DNA of 64,000 bases from Tianweitania aestuarii. Its GTDB lineage: Bacteria > Pseudomonadota > Alphaproteobacteria > Rhizobiales > Rhizobiaceae. Below, in pieces: positions 19,016 through 27,331 of this stretch. The notes beneath the pieces were generated by a model. It saw only the letters and a program-made list of their open reading frames with translations. It had not been told where the DNA came from and made no database searches. The stretch is taken from assembly GCF_018457165.1 (NCBI RefSeq), contig NZ_JAFMNX010000001.1, forward strand, positions 1,488,001 to 1,552,000. Reading direction: 5' to 3'. Every line of letters begins with the position of its first letter. Position 1 is the stretch's first letter. The position numbers and the translations under genes are program-made.

Positions 19016-20101
19016 TCAGGACCGTTTCGCCGTTAGCGCGTCGCGTACGAGGCGGATGCGGTAATGAATCAGGGTGTCGCAGCCGAGCACGAAGAACAGC
19101 AGCATGCCCTGAAACACACGCGCCACCTTGTCCGACAGACCCATCGAAATCTGCGCCGCTTCGCCGCCGAGATAGGTCAGCCCAAGCACCAGCCCGGCCG
19201 CAACGATCCCCAGCGGATTAAGCCGTCCCAGAAATGCGACGATGATCGCGGTGAAGCCGTAGCCCGGCGAAATCACCGGCTGCAGATAGCCGATCGCGCC
19301 CGCGACTTCCGAAATGCCGGCAAGCCCCGCGAGACCGCCGGACAAGAGAAAGGCGAAGAACACCATGCGCTTGGCCGAAAAGCCTGCAAAGCGCCCTGCC
19401 CGTGGGCTTTCGCCCAGCACGCGCACCTCGAAGCCCTTGATGGTCCGGCTGATCATGAACCACGCCGCCACCGCCGCCACCAGCGCAAACACGATGCCCC
19501 AATGCGCGCTGCCCGACGACGGAAACAGCTCCGGCAAAACGGCATCGGCATGGAAACGACGCGTCAGCGGAAAGTTGTTGCCGGCCGGATCGCGCCACGG
19601 CCCACGCGTCAGCCAATCCAGGAAATTCTGCGCGACATAAACCAGCATCAGGCTGGTGAGGATCTCGTTCGTGCCGAACCGCGTCTTCAACAGCGCCGGG
19701 ATCGCACCGTAAGCCGCGCCGCCCGCGATGCCCATCAGCAGCATCAGCGGCAGCACGAACGCATTCTGGAAGTCAGGAAACATCACCGGCAGGATCGAGC
19801 CGGCAATCGCGCCGGCAACGAACTGCCCTTCCGCACCGATATTCCAGTTGTTCGACAAGAAACAGACCGACAGTCCGACCGCGATCAGGATCAAGGGTGC
19901 CGCCTTGATCGCCAGCTCGTGCAGCGACCAGACTTCGAGCAGCGGCTCGACGAAGTAGTAATACAGCCCGTCCACCGGGCTCTTGCCGAGCGCCGCAAAG
20001 ATCAGCGCGCCGCAGATCACCGTCAGCACCAGAGCGATGAAGGGCGACAAGGCGCTGAACAGCTTGGAATGCTGCGGTCGCTTGACGAGTTCAAAGCGCA
20101 T
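19016..20101 (-). CDS. BMP-type ABC transporter permease, first subunit
   Basis: A 361-residue inner-membrane permease of the same family as its neighbour but longer at the N-terminus. It has FLSNNWNIGAEGQFVAGAIA, the motif that corresponds to NLGVEGMM in the partner, and a coupling region RVLGESPRAGRFAGFSAKRM. The ATG at 20101 overlaps the ATPase stop by 1 nt (TGATG). A GTG one codon upstream is an equally placed alternative. The pair of different permeases indicates a heterodimeric channel. Confidence 0.93.
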   Translation of the reverse strand: MRFELVKRPQHSKLFSALSPFIALVLTVICGALIFAALGKSPVDGLYYYFVEPLLEVWSLHELAIKAAPLILIAVGLSVCFLSNNWNIGAEGQFVAGAIAGSILPVMFPDFQNAFVLPLMLLMGIAGGAAYGAIPALLKTRFGTNEILTSLMLVYVAQNFLDWLTRGPWRDPAGNNFPLTRRFHADAVLPELFPSSGSAHWGIVFALVAAVAAWFMISRTIKGFEVRVLGESPRAGRFAGFSAKRMVFFAFLLSGGLAGLAGISEVAGAIGYLQPVISPGYGFTAIIVAFLGRLNPLGIVAAGLVLGLTYLGGEAAQISMGLSDKVARVFQGMLLFFVLGCDTLIHYRIRLVRDALTAKRS

Positions 20102-21669
20102 CACGCAGCCGCCTCATGTGCGGCATGACCGGGTTCGGCCCCGCCCATCAACAAGCCGATCGCTTCCGAAGTCGCATCCGCCGTCGGCATCGGATTCGAC
20201 AAACGCCCGTCATGCATGACGGCGATGAAGTCGGAAATCTCGAACAATTCATCTAGATCCTGGCTGATCACCAGCACCGCCGAACCTGCCCGCGCCAGTT
20301 CCACCAGCGCCTGCCGGATGCGCGCCGCAGCGCCAGCATCGACGCCCCAGGTCGGCTGGTTGACGACGATCACCGATGGCTGGCGGTCGAGCTCGCGCCC
20401 GATGATGAACTTCTGCAGATTACCGCCGGAGAGCGCTGCCGCTTCCGGATCGCTGCCGCTCTTGCGCACATCCATATCCGCCGCGATCCGCTGTGACGCC
20501 TTGCGCACGGCGCCCGTAAACACCACGCCGAGCCGGCTGAAAAAGGCGCGGCGATCGGTGCGATGGCGCGACAGGAGAAGGTTTTCCGACAGCCGCATTC
20601 CCGGCGCCGCTCCATGGCCGAGCCGCTCTTCCGGCACAAAGGCCGCACCAAGAAGCCTGCGCCCCGAGATCGTCAACCGCCCGGCATCCTTTCCGCGAAT
20701 GCGGATGGTGGACGCTTCGCGCTGCAGGGCTTCACCCGAAACCGCCTCGAACAACTCGCTTTGCCCATTGCCCGCCACACCGGCAATGCCCACGATCTCG
20801 CCGGCATGAACGGTCAGATCCACGTCGCGCAGCGGAATCGAAAACGGCGTCGCCGGCAACCGGTTAAGGCCGCGGATCTCCAGCAGGGCTTCCGCCGCTG
20901 TGCCCGCAGCCACCGGCTCGCGCTTAACGGCCTGCACGGCATTACCCACCATCATGCGCGCCAGCGAAGCGGCGGTTTCCAGCCGCGGCTCGCAATGCGC
21001 CACCACCTTGCCGTGGCGCAGCACGGTCGCGGCATCGCAAAGCCGCTTCACCTCTTCCAGCCGGTGGGAAATATAAAGGATCGACTTGCCCTCGGCGCGC
21101 AGCCGCTCCAGCGTCTGGAACAGCCGGTCGGCTTCCTGCGGCGTCAAAACGGAAGTCGGCTCGTCCAGGATGATCAGCTGCGGTTCCTGGAGAAGGCAGC
21201 GGATGATCTCGATACGCTGCCGCTCACCGACCGACAGATCGCCCACCAGCATGGAAGGATCCACCGGCAGCCCATAGGCCTGCGACAGCGTCCGCGCCCG
21301 TTCTGCGATCGTGGAAACCGGCACCTTTTCCGGCAAGGACAGTGCGATGTTTTCGGCTGCCGTCAGCGCTTCGAACAGCGAGAAGTGCTGGAACACCATG
21401 CCGATGCCGAGCTTGCGCGCGTCACCGGGGCTGGGGATGCGCACCGGCTGGCCGTCCCACAGGATTTCACCGGCATTGGGTTCGAGCGACCCGAACAGCA
21501 TCTTCACCAGCGTCGACTTGCCGGCACCGTTTTCGCCCAGCAGCGCGTGGATCTCCCCGCGCCGGATCGTCAGGTCGATCCCGTCGCAAGCCGTCAGCGT
21601 TCCGAAGACCTTTGTCAGTCCTCGTGTCTCGAGCAATGCCGGACGGACGTCGGCGCTTTGCTGCACCAA
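20101..21669 (-). CDS. BMP-type ABC transporter ATP-binding protein (two NBDs)
   Basis: A 522-residue double ATPase of the sugar/nucleoside importer type. The first domain has Walker A GENGAGKST, signature LSVGERQRIEI and Walker B LIILDEPTSVLT. The second has a degenerate Walker A (GIAGVAGNGQSELFEAV), signature ALSGGNLQKFIIGREL and a relaxed Walker B (VIVVNQPTWGVD, Asn before Gln instead of Asp-Glu), so hydrolysis probably depends on the first domain. The start is TTG at 21669 or GTG at 21666; GGGAG lies 6 or 9 nt before them. It is the first gene of the importer operon. Confidence 0.92.
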   Translation of the reverse strand: MVQQSADVRPALLETRGLTKVFGTLTACDGIDLTIRRGEIHALLGENGAGKSTLVKMLFGSLEPNAGEILWDGQPVRIPSPGDARKLGIGMVFQHFSLFEALTAAENIALSLPEKVPVSTIAERARTLSQAYGLPVDPSMLVGDLSVGERQRIEIIRCLLQEPQLIILDEPTSVLTPQEADRLFQTLERLRAEGKSILYISHRLEEVKRLCDAATVLRHGKVVAHCEPRLETAASLARMMVGNAVQAVKREPVAAGTAAEALLEIRGLNRLPATPFSIPLRDVDLTVHAGEIVGIAGVAGNGQSELFEAVSGEALQREASTIRIRGKDAGRLTISGRRLLGAAFVPEERLGHGAAPGMRLSENLLLSRHRTDRRAFFSRLGVVFTGAVRKASQRIAADMDVRKSGSDPEAAALSGGNLQKFIIGRELDRQPSVIVVNQPTWGVDAGAAARIRQALVELARAGSAVLVISQDLDELFEISDFIAVMHDGRLSNPMPTADATSEAIGLLMGGAEPGHAAHEAAA

Positions 21670-21795
21670 TGCTTACTCCCGAAGCCGGCTGGTCCGGCTC
21701 CTCAAAGGTTTTCTGAAGGCGTCTCTTATGCACTTTATCGCACGAGAACGTCTAGCGAAAGACGCGTTTGCTTCAAGAAGTCGCAGTGATTAATT

Positions 21796-22773
21796 TCAAG
21801 GCAGAAGGATCGTCGTTCCCGTGGTCTTGCGACCTTCCAGATCGCGATGAGCCTGCGCGGCGTCTTCCAGCCTGTAGCGCTGGTTGATGTTGATCGACAC
21901 AACGCCCTTGGCCACCACGTCGAACAAGGCAGCCGAAGCCTCCTCCAGTTCCGAGCGCTTGGCGATATAGGTGAACAGGGTCGGCCGCGTCACGAACAGC
22001 GACCCCTTTTGCGACAGCAAACCGAGATTGAACGGTGGGATCGGGCCGGATGACTGGCCAAAGGTCACGAACAGTCCGCGCGGCTTCAGGCAGTCGAGCG
22101 AGCCTTCATACGTGTCCTTGCCGACGGAATCATAAACCACGTCGCACTTCGCACCATCGGTGATCTCGTGAACGCGCTTCACGAAATCCTCTTTCGTGTA
22201 GTCGATCACATGGTCATAGCCATGCGCTTTGGCGAGCTCGACCTTTTCCGGAGAACCGGCCGTGCCGATCACGGTTGCGCCGAGATGCTTGGCCCATTGG
22301 CCGAAGATCAGGCCGACACCGCCGGCTGCGGCATGATAAAGGATCGTGTCGCCGGGCTTCACGGCAAAGGTCCGGCGCAGCAGATATTCCGCCGTCATGC
22401 CCTGCAGCATCATCGCCGCGCCCTGCTCGTCGGAAATCGTCTCCGGCAGCTTCACCAGCCGGTCTGCGGCAATCACGCGCTTTTGCGCATAGGCACCGAG
22501 CGGACCGACATAGGCCACGCGGTCACCGACCTGCAATCCGGTGACGCCGTCACCCAGCGCTTCCACGACGCCCGCGGCTTCGTTGCCGGGCACGAGCGGC
22601 AAACCATTCGGCGCGGGATACAGGCCGGTGCGGTAATAAACGTCGAGGTAGTTCAGGCCGACGGCTGTGTGGCGAACCAGCGCCTCGCCGGCTTTCGGCT
22701 GCTCGACGAGCACATCCTCGTAAACCAGCGCCTCTGGTCCACCATGCGCATGGACGCGAATTGCCTTGCTCAT
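21796..22773 (-). CDS. qor: Quinone oxidoreductase (zeta-crystallin-like, NADPH)
   Basis: A 325-residue medium-chain dehydrogenase/reductase without the structural-zinc cysteine cluster. It has the quinone-reductase signature region VPGNEAAGVVEALGDGVTGL and the nucleotide-binding motif YHAAAGGVGLIFGQWAKHLG. Such enzymes reduce quinones or enones with NADPH and protect against electrophiles. The ATG at 22773 overlaps the pcs stop by 4 nt, so the two are co-translated. The longer open frame upstream lies inside pcs and is not family-like. Confidence 0.93.
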   Translation of the reverse strand: MSKAIRVHAHGGPEALVYEDVLVEQPKAGEALVRHTAVGLNYLDVYYRTGLYPAPNGLPLVPGNEAAGVVEALGDGVTGLQVGDRVAYVGPLGAYAQKRVIAADRLVKLPETISDEQGAAMMLQGMTAEYLLRRTFAVKPGDTILYHAAAGGVGLIFGQWAKHLGATVIGTAGSPEKVELAKAHGYDHVIDYTKEDFVKRVHEITDGAKCDVVYDSVGKDTYEGSLDCLKPRGLFVTFGQSSGPIPPFNLGLLSQKGSLFVTRPTLFTYIAKRSELEEASAALFDVVAKGVVSININQRYRLEDAAQAHRDLEGRKTTGTTILLP

Positions 22774-23519
22774 GCTGCTTCCTTCCGTCCAAGCTTCGGG
22801 AACACCTGCATGACCCCGCCGATAAAGAAGAGATAGATTCCGGTCACGGCCATGGCGATCTTCACCCATTCGGGGGAATTCATGTTCTGCAACAGGGCCA
22901 GAACGGAGATCGCGCACCAGATGAGGAAGATGGTGAGGTTGATGTTGCGCAGGCGCACAACCCGCACCGGATGAAGAAAGCTCATGGGAATGAAGGTGAA
23001 GATCGCCGAAAGAACCACCACGGCAAAGGACACATATTCACCGGGCTGGATCACGAACAGCGTGAAGACCACCATGTTCCAGACCACCGGGAAGCCCTTG
23101 AAGAAGTTCTCCTTCATCTTCATGCCGGTGTCGGCGTAATAGATGGCGCTCGATACCACGATGATTGCGGCCGACAGGAACGATAGCCCCTCGCCCATGA
23201 AACCGCGCTGATAAAGCGCAAAGGCGGGGATCAGGACGTAGGTCACGTAATCGATGATGTTGTCGAGAAGCTCGCCTGACCATGTCGGCAACACTTCCTT
23301 GACCTGCAGCTTGCGCGCGATCGGCCCATCGACACCGTCCACGAGAAGCGCGAGGCCAAGCCACAGGAACATGGCCGTCCAGCGCTCTTCACTCGCTGCC
23401 ACCAGGGACAGGAAAGCCAGAAACGAGCCGGACGCCGTAAAAAGGTGAACCGAAAAGGCACGTGCCTGCGGCGCCGTGACTTTCTTCGGCTTCTTCACGA
23501 ACTGATCAAGCTTGGACAC
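22770..23519 (-). CDS. pcs: Phosphatidylcholine synthase
   Basis: Condenses choline directly with CDP-diacylglycerol to give phosphatidylcholine and CMP, a pathway typical of rhizobia, brucellae and relatives. The 249-residue membrane protein has about eight hydrophobic segments. It carries the Pcs version of the CDP-alcohol motif: DGPIAR, twelve residues, then GELLDNIID. GTG at 23519 is preferred over the TTG two codons upstream because AGGTGGA lies 6 nt before it. The gene implies that the cell takes up or makes choline; no choline transporter is visible here. Confidence 0.95.
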   Translation of the reverse strand: MSKLDQFVKKPKKVTAPQARAFSVHLFTASGSFLAFLSLVAASEERWTAMFLWLGLALLVDGVDGPIARKLQVKEVLPTWSGELLDNIIDYVTYVLIPAFALYQRGFMGEGLSFLSAAIIVVSSAIYYADTGMKMKENFFKGFPVVWNMVVFTLFVIQPGEYVSFAVVVLSAIFTFIPMSFLHPVRVVRLRNINLTIFLIWCAISVLALLQNMNSPEWVKIAMAVTGIYLFFIGGVMQVFPKLGRKEAA

Positions 23520-23770
23520 GGACAATCCACCTTGTCGACGGGCACGACAGCCGGTCGTTCCTGGAAATCTTCATTGTGGCCGTCACTCTTCTGTCGGTGG
23601 CATTTCCGCTCGGGGACGCGCGCGACACTAGTTTCAGCGCTCCCGCCAAACAAGACCAAACAGGCAGTGGTGCACCGATGTTGACAGCTTCCATGCCTTG
23701 GAAGGGCGCTGCGTCGCATTGCGGCAACGTCTTCGGCTCGGATAAACAGGGGCGAACCAGGGATATGGCC

Positions 23771-24982
23771 ATGACGGATATGCTCGCTTCAAAGACGATT
23801 CTCGTTGCCGGTGCCGGACCTGCAGGCTTGATTGCGGCTTTGGCGATGGCAAAGGCCGGCTTCGATGTCAGCCTGATCGGACCGGAAGCCGGTGCAAGCG
23901 ACGCGCGCACCACCGCACTGATGGCGCCAGCCCTCGATTATCTGGCCGAACTCGGCATCGACACCAGTTTCGACGGAAAGTCCGCTGCCCTGCGCACGAT
24001 GCGCATCATCGATTCCACCAAGCGCCTGCTGCGAAGCCCGACCGTCACGTTCCATGCCAGCGAGATCGATCGCACCGCCTTCGGCTCCAACATTCCCAAT
24101 GCCGTACTGGCCCAAACATTGACCGAGGCCGTCGCAAACCAGCCGCGCATTACCCGGCATCTTGCTACGGTGCAGACATGGATCCCGTCGACCGACAATG
24201 TTGTTGCCGTGCTGGAAGACGGCACCCGTCTTGAAGGTGCGCTCGCCATCGCCGCCGATGGGCGCGGTTCACCTGCGCGCGATGCTGCCGGCATCCGCAC
24301 CGTCGGCCACCCCTATCCGCAATCGGCGCTGGTTCTGTCGTTCAGCCACACCCGGCCGCACAACGACACGTCGAACGAGTTCCACACCGAAACCGGTCCC
24401 TTCACGCAGGTTCCCCTGCCTGGAAACAAGTCCAGTCTCGTGTGGGTCGTGTCGCCGGCAGAAGCCGAAACCCTTAATGCTCTGGACGATGCGGAGATTG
24501 CGCGCCGCATCGAAGAGCGGATGCAGTCCATGTTGGGCTCCGCCACCGTCTTGCCCGGCCGGCAGATCTACCCGCTTTCGGCCCGCGTGCCGCTGTCTTT
24601 CGCTCAGTCGCGCATCGCGCTTGTCGGTGAAGCCGCCCATGTTTTCCCGCCGATCGGCGCTCAGGGCCTCAACCTCGGTGTTCGCGATGTTCAGACCATC
24701 GCTGGCCTCGTGGAAGACAATCCCGGCGATCCGGGCGCCACTTCGGTGCTGCGCAGCTATAGCCGCCAGCGCACGCCGGATGTCTTTGCGCGCAACAGCG
24801 CGGTGAACCTTCTGAACCGTTCGCTTCTGTCCGGGCTCCTGCCGGCACAGATGGCACGCAGCGCCGGCCTCAGCCTGATGGAAAAGCTTCCACCGGTGCG
24901 CAGCTTCTTTATGCGCGAAGGCATGAAGCCGGGCAGCGGTTTCCGAGGTCTATGGGAAAAGGTCGGGCGGCAGGACGCCTGA
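23771..24982 (+). CDS. UbiH/UbiF-family FAD-dependent monooxygenase
   Basis: A 403-residue flavoprotein with an N-terminal dinucleotide-binding motif (ILVAGAGPAGLIAALAMAKA) and the C-terminal FAD signature ALVGEAAHVFPPIGAQGLNL shared by ubiquinone-ring hydroxylases. A ubiquinone biosynthesis role (C5, C6 or C1 position) is likely by family, but the position cannot be told. ATG at 23771 is chosen because AGGG lies 8 nt before it; an ATG two codons upstream is too close. It is divergent from pcs across 251 nt, and its 3' end overlaps the AEC gene by 33 nt tail to tail. Confidence 0.88.
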   Translation: MTDMLASKTILVAGAGPAGLIAALAMAKAGFDVSLIGPEAGASDARTTALMAPALDYLAELGIDTSFDGKSAALRTMRIIDSTKRLLRSPTVTFHASEIDRTAFGSNIPNAVLAQTLTEAVANQPRITRHLATVQTWIPSTDNVVAVLEDGTRLEGALAIAADGRGSPARDAAGIRTVGHPYPQSALVLSFSHTRPHNDTSNEFHTETGPFTQVPLPGNKSSLVWVVSPAEAETLNALDDAEIARRIEERMQSMLGSATVLPGRQIYPLSARVPLSFAQSRIALVGEAAHVFPPIGAQGLNLGVRDVQTIAGLVEDNPGDPGATSVLRSYSRQRTPDVFARNSAVNLLNRSLLSGLLPAQMARSAGLSLMEKLPPVRSFFMREGMKPGSGFRGLWEKVGRQDA

Positions 24983-25909
24983 TCGAATCAGGTAAAGCAG
25001 CGCCGTCACCGAGGCGACCGAACAGGTGGTCGTCACGAGAATGCTGGCCGACGCCCTTTCCACCCAGACGCCATATTGCGCGGCGATGACATAAACGTTC
25101 GTTGCCGTTGGCAGCGAAGCCAGAAGCATGGCCGTCCATACCCACACCGTCGGGAAGTCGCCGATCAGGCTCAGCATCGTATAACAAAGCAGCGGGTGCA
25201 CGAAGAGCTTCAGGAGCACGATCGGCCCGATCGCTGTCGGCATCCGTCGCAAAGGTCGCAGCGCCAGCGTCACGCCCATGGCAAACAGGGCGCAAGGCGC
25301 AGCCGCCCTCGAAACGATCTCCAGCAAACGGTCGAGCGCCATCGGCGCGCGAAAGTGAAAAGCGGCCGCAAGCACGCCAAGAATCGTCGCGACGATAAAC
25401 GGATGCAGCAGGATCTTGCGGCCGATATCGAGCACAAGACTGCTTGCGCCCGGGCTGCGTTCCCCCGACAGCGCCATCAAGGTCGGCGCCAGAACGAAGT
25501 GCATCACATTCTCGAAGCAGAAGATCAGCGCCACCGGCACCGCCGCTTCGTCGCCAAACGCAATCAGCGCCAGCCCCGGTCCCATGAAGCCGATATTGCC
25601 GTAAGCGGACGCCAGCGCCTTGATCGTACTTTCCGGCACCTTGCCGCCAAACAGAAGCGATGCCGCGAACATGGTGGCAAAGATCAGGAACGTCGCCAGC
25701 ATCGATGCCAGAATGAACGAGATCTGCGTCAGCTGCTCAATCGGCGTCTTGGACAGCAGCTGGTAAAAGAGAGCCGGCAGCGCGAGGTAAAGGATGAACA
25801 CGTTCATCCATGCCAGCCCTTCGAGCGGATGCTTCATCAGCTTCGCAACAACGAAGCCGAGCAGGATCATGCCGAAGAACGGCAGAACCAATCCGACAAC
25901 ATCCGCCAT
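24950..25909 (-). CDS. AEC family transporter
   Basis: A 319-residue inner-membrane carrier with about ten hydrophobic segments in the two-repeat pattern of the auxin efflux carrier family. It starts MADVVGLVLPFFGMILLGFV and has the family asparagine and proline kinks (ASAYGNIGFMGPGLALIAFG, LASLPTATNVYVIAAQYGV). Bacterial members move dicarboxylates such as malate or malonate, or amino acids; the substrate here is not resolved. It converges on and overlaps the UbiH-like gene by 33 nt. Confidence 0.9.
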   Translation of the reverse strand: MADVVGLVLPFFGMILLGFVVAKLMKHPLEGLAWMNVFILYLALPALFYQLLSKTPIEQLTQISFILASMLATFLIFATMFAASLLFGGKVPESTIKALASAYGNIGFMGPGLALIAFGDEAAVPVALIFCFENVMHFVLAPTLMALSGERSPGASSLVLDIGRKILLHPFIVATILGVLAAAFHFRAPMALDRLLEIVSRAAAPCALFAMGVTLALRPLRRMPTAIGPIVLLKLFVHPLLCYTMLSLIGDFPTVWVWTAMLLASLPTATNVYVIAAQYGVWVERASASILVTTTCSVASVTALLYLIRSGVLPPDLFP

Positions 25910-26054
25910 GGTCAAACTCACTTGGGCTTGGGAGAGCGGTTTAAAGGACCGCAAGGAGCATCCCGCGGCGCTAACCGTCGCAGCCATCTGCGTCAAGCAG
26001 AGACGGGGCAGAAGTGGGATTGAACAAAGCGGATGCAGCGGCCAAATAACAGGC

Positions 26055-26387
26055 ATGACAGACACACGACACGCCAAGTTCCAGATCGGTCAGATGGTCC
26101 GGCACCGGGTCTTCCCGTTCCGCGGCATCATCTTCGACGTCGATCCCGAATTCGCCAACACCGATGAATGGTACGAAGCGATTCCCGCCGGGGTGCGGCC
26201 GAAGAAGGATCAGCCCTTCTATCATCTCCTCGCCGAGAACGAGGACAGCGAATACATCGCCTATGTCTCCGAGCAGAACCTGCTGGATGATTCGGACGGC
26301 ACCCCGCTGCGCCATCCGCAGCTCAATCAAATCTTCGCCCGTGATTCGGTTGGGCGCTACCGCCTACGCGATCAACCGCAGCATTAA
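26055..26387 (+). CDS. hspQ: Heat shock protein HspQ (YccV-like)
   Basis: A 110-residue small protein of the YccV/HspQ family, once named hemimethylated-DNA-binding protein. Enterobacterial HspQ promotes Lon-mediated proteolysis. It shows the core FQIGQMVRHRVFPFRGIIFD and the conserved WYEAIPAG and PFYHLLAEN segments. ATG at 26055 gives family length; the open frame extends far upstream through the AEC gene in the other strand and is not coding there. A perfect terminator at 26426-26453 follows. Confidence 0.93.
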   Translation: MTDTRHAKFQIGQMVRHRVFPFRGIIFDVDPEFANTDEWYEAIPAGVRPKKDQPFYHLLAENEDSEYIAYVSEQNLLDDSDGTPLRHPQLNQIFARDSVGRYRLRDQPQH

Positions 26388-26425
26388 ATCCGCGTTTTGA
26401 GCTGAAACCGCTCTGCCAAATCGCC

Positions 26426-26453
26426 AAAAGGCGGGATTTTGGTCCCGCCTTTT
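26426..26453. terminator. Bidirectional terminator between hspQ and ialB
   Basis: AAAAGGCGGGA (26426-26436) and TCCCGCCTTTT (26443-26453) form a perfect 11-bp stem around TTTTGG. Runs of T follow on both strands, so it can end both hspQ on the plus strand and the convergent ialB-family gene on the minus strand. Confidence 0.9.
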
Positions 26454-26481
26454 GATCATTCTGTGCTGCCAAATACCGCGT

Positions 26482-27117
26482 TTAGTTAGCGGTTTTCGCC
26501 TTCTCCTGCTCTTCCTTGAGCTTCTTGGCGAAGTCGTCATTGTTCTTGCTGACGAAAGCTTCCAGCTTCTTCTGGCGGTCTTCGAGGTCGGACTGCTGCA
26601 GCGGAGGACCGTCGTAAGCGCCGGTGAAACCGTTCAGAGAAACCTTGATCGGGTTCGGCTGATTCTGGAAATTCACCGAGGTCAGCGTGAGGGTCGTGCC
26701 CTTCTTGAAGCTGGCGACCAACTGATCGTTCAGCGGCGCTTCGGCCACGCAACGATCCGGGAAACAGATAACATAATCAAGCTTTTGCGACTTGTTGCTG
26801 TCGACCTGCAGACCCACGCCCGGAGGCAGCAGACGGCCGGTCGGCACGGTCACCTGGAACACCCGACGGCTGACCTTGCCCTTCACCTCGACGAGGCTGA
26901 CGGCGGTGAGCAACTGGCCGGTATTGGCGGTCATGATCTGCTGTACGTTGCAGATCTCGACTTCCTGCTGCTTCTGGCAGGCCTTGAACCAACCCTTGGG
27001 CGGAGCCGCAGGGTTCTGCTCCTGCGCAGACGCTGGCGCAACGCCACCGGCAACCACAGCAGCGAGGCCTGCCGCAACAAGGGCAAGTCGCGACGTGTTG
27101 AGGTTCGGAAACTTCAT
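26482..27117 (-). CDS. Invasion associated locus B (IalB) family protein
   Basis: A 211-residue exported protein. The N-terminus is a Sec signal peptide (LALVAAGLAAVVAGGVAPAS, cleavage after ASA). The mature domain has the IalB pattern with paired cysteines (FKACQKQQEVEICNVQ and YVICFPDRCVAEAPL), suggesting two disulfides. The last 45 residues are charged and probably helical (DLEDRQKKLEAFVSKNNDDF). IalB of Bartonella is needed for erythrocyte invasion, but homologues are widespread in free-living relatives, so virulence should not be assumed. Confidence 0.92.
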   Translation of the reverse strand: MKFPNLNTSRLALVAAGLAAVVAGGVAPASAQEQNPAAPPKGWFKACQKQQEVEICNVQQIMTANTGQLLTAVSLVEVKGKVSRRVFQVTVPTGRLLPPGVGLQVDSNKSQKLDYVICFPDRCVAEAPLNDQLVASFKKGTTLTLTSVNFQNQPNPIKVSLNGFTGAYDGPPLQQSDLEDRQKKLEAFVSKNNDDFAKKLKEEQEKAKTAN

Positions 27118-27331
27118 GGGTCGGTTATCCTCTTGAATGGATGGCGGTGAGCGCTACCCAGCCGCTAGCCGGCGTCAGTGTTGCTTAAATAAGGCAACAG
27201 GATGACTGTTGGCGGCCCCATACACCGGCTGGTTCTCGGAATCCAGCTTGGCGAATGGCCGGAAACACATCATTGCGCCGCCATTTCGAGCGAATGTGCT
27301 CCTTCCTTCGGCCGAATCGAAAAGACTGCTC

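Noticed and set aside
16921-21669. BMP transporter operon as a horizontally acquired island
   Set aside because: Codon use and flanks look the same as core regions, with no mobility genes or repeats.
26482-27117. IalB-family protein as a virulence marker
   Set aside because: The family is common in non-pathogenic Hyphomicrobiales; presence alone does not indicate host invasion.
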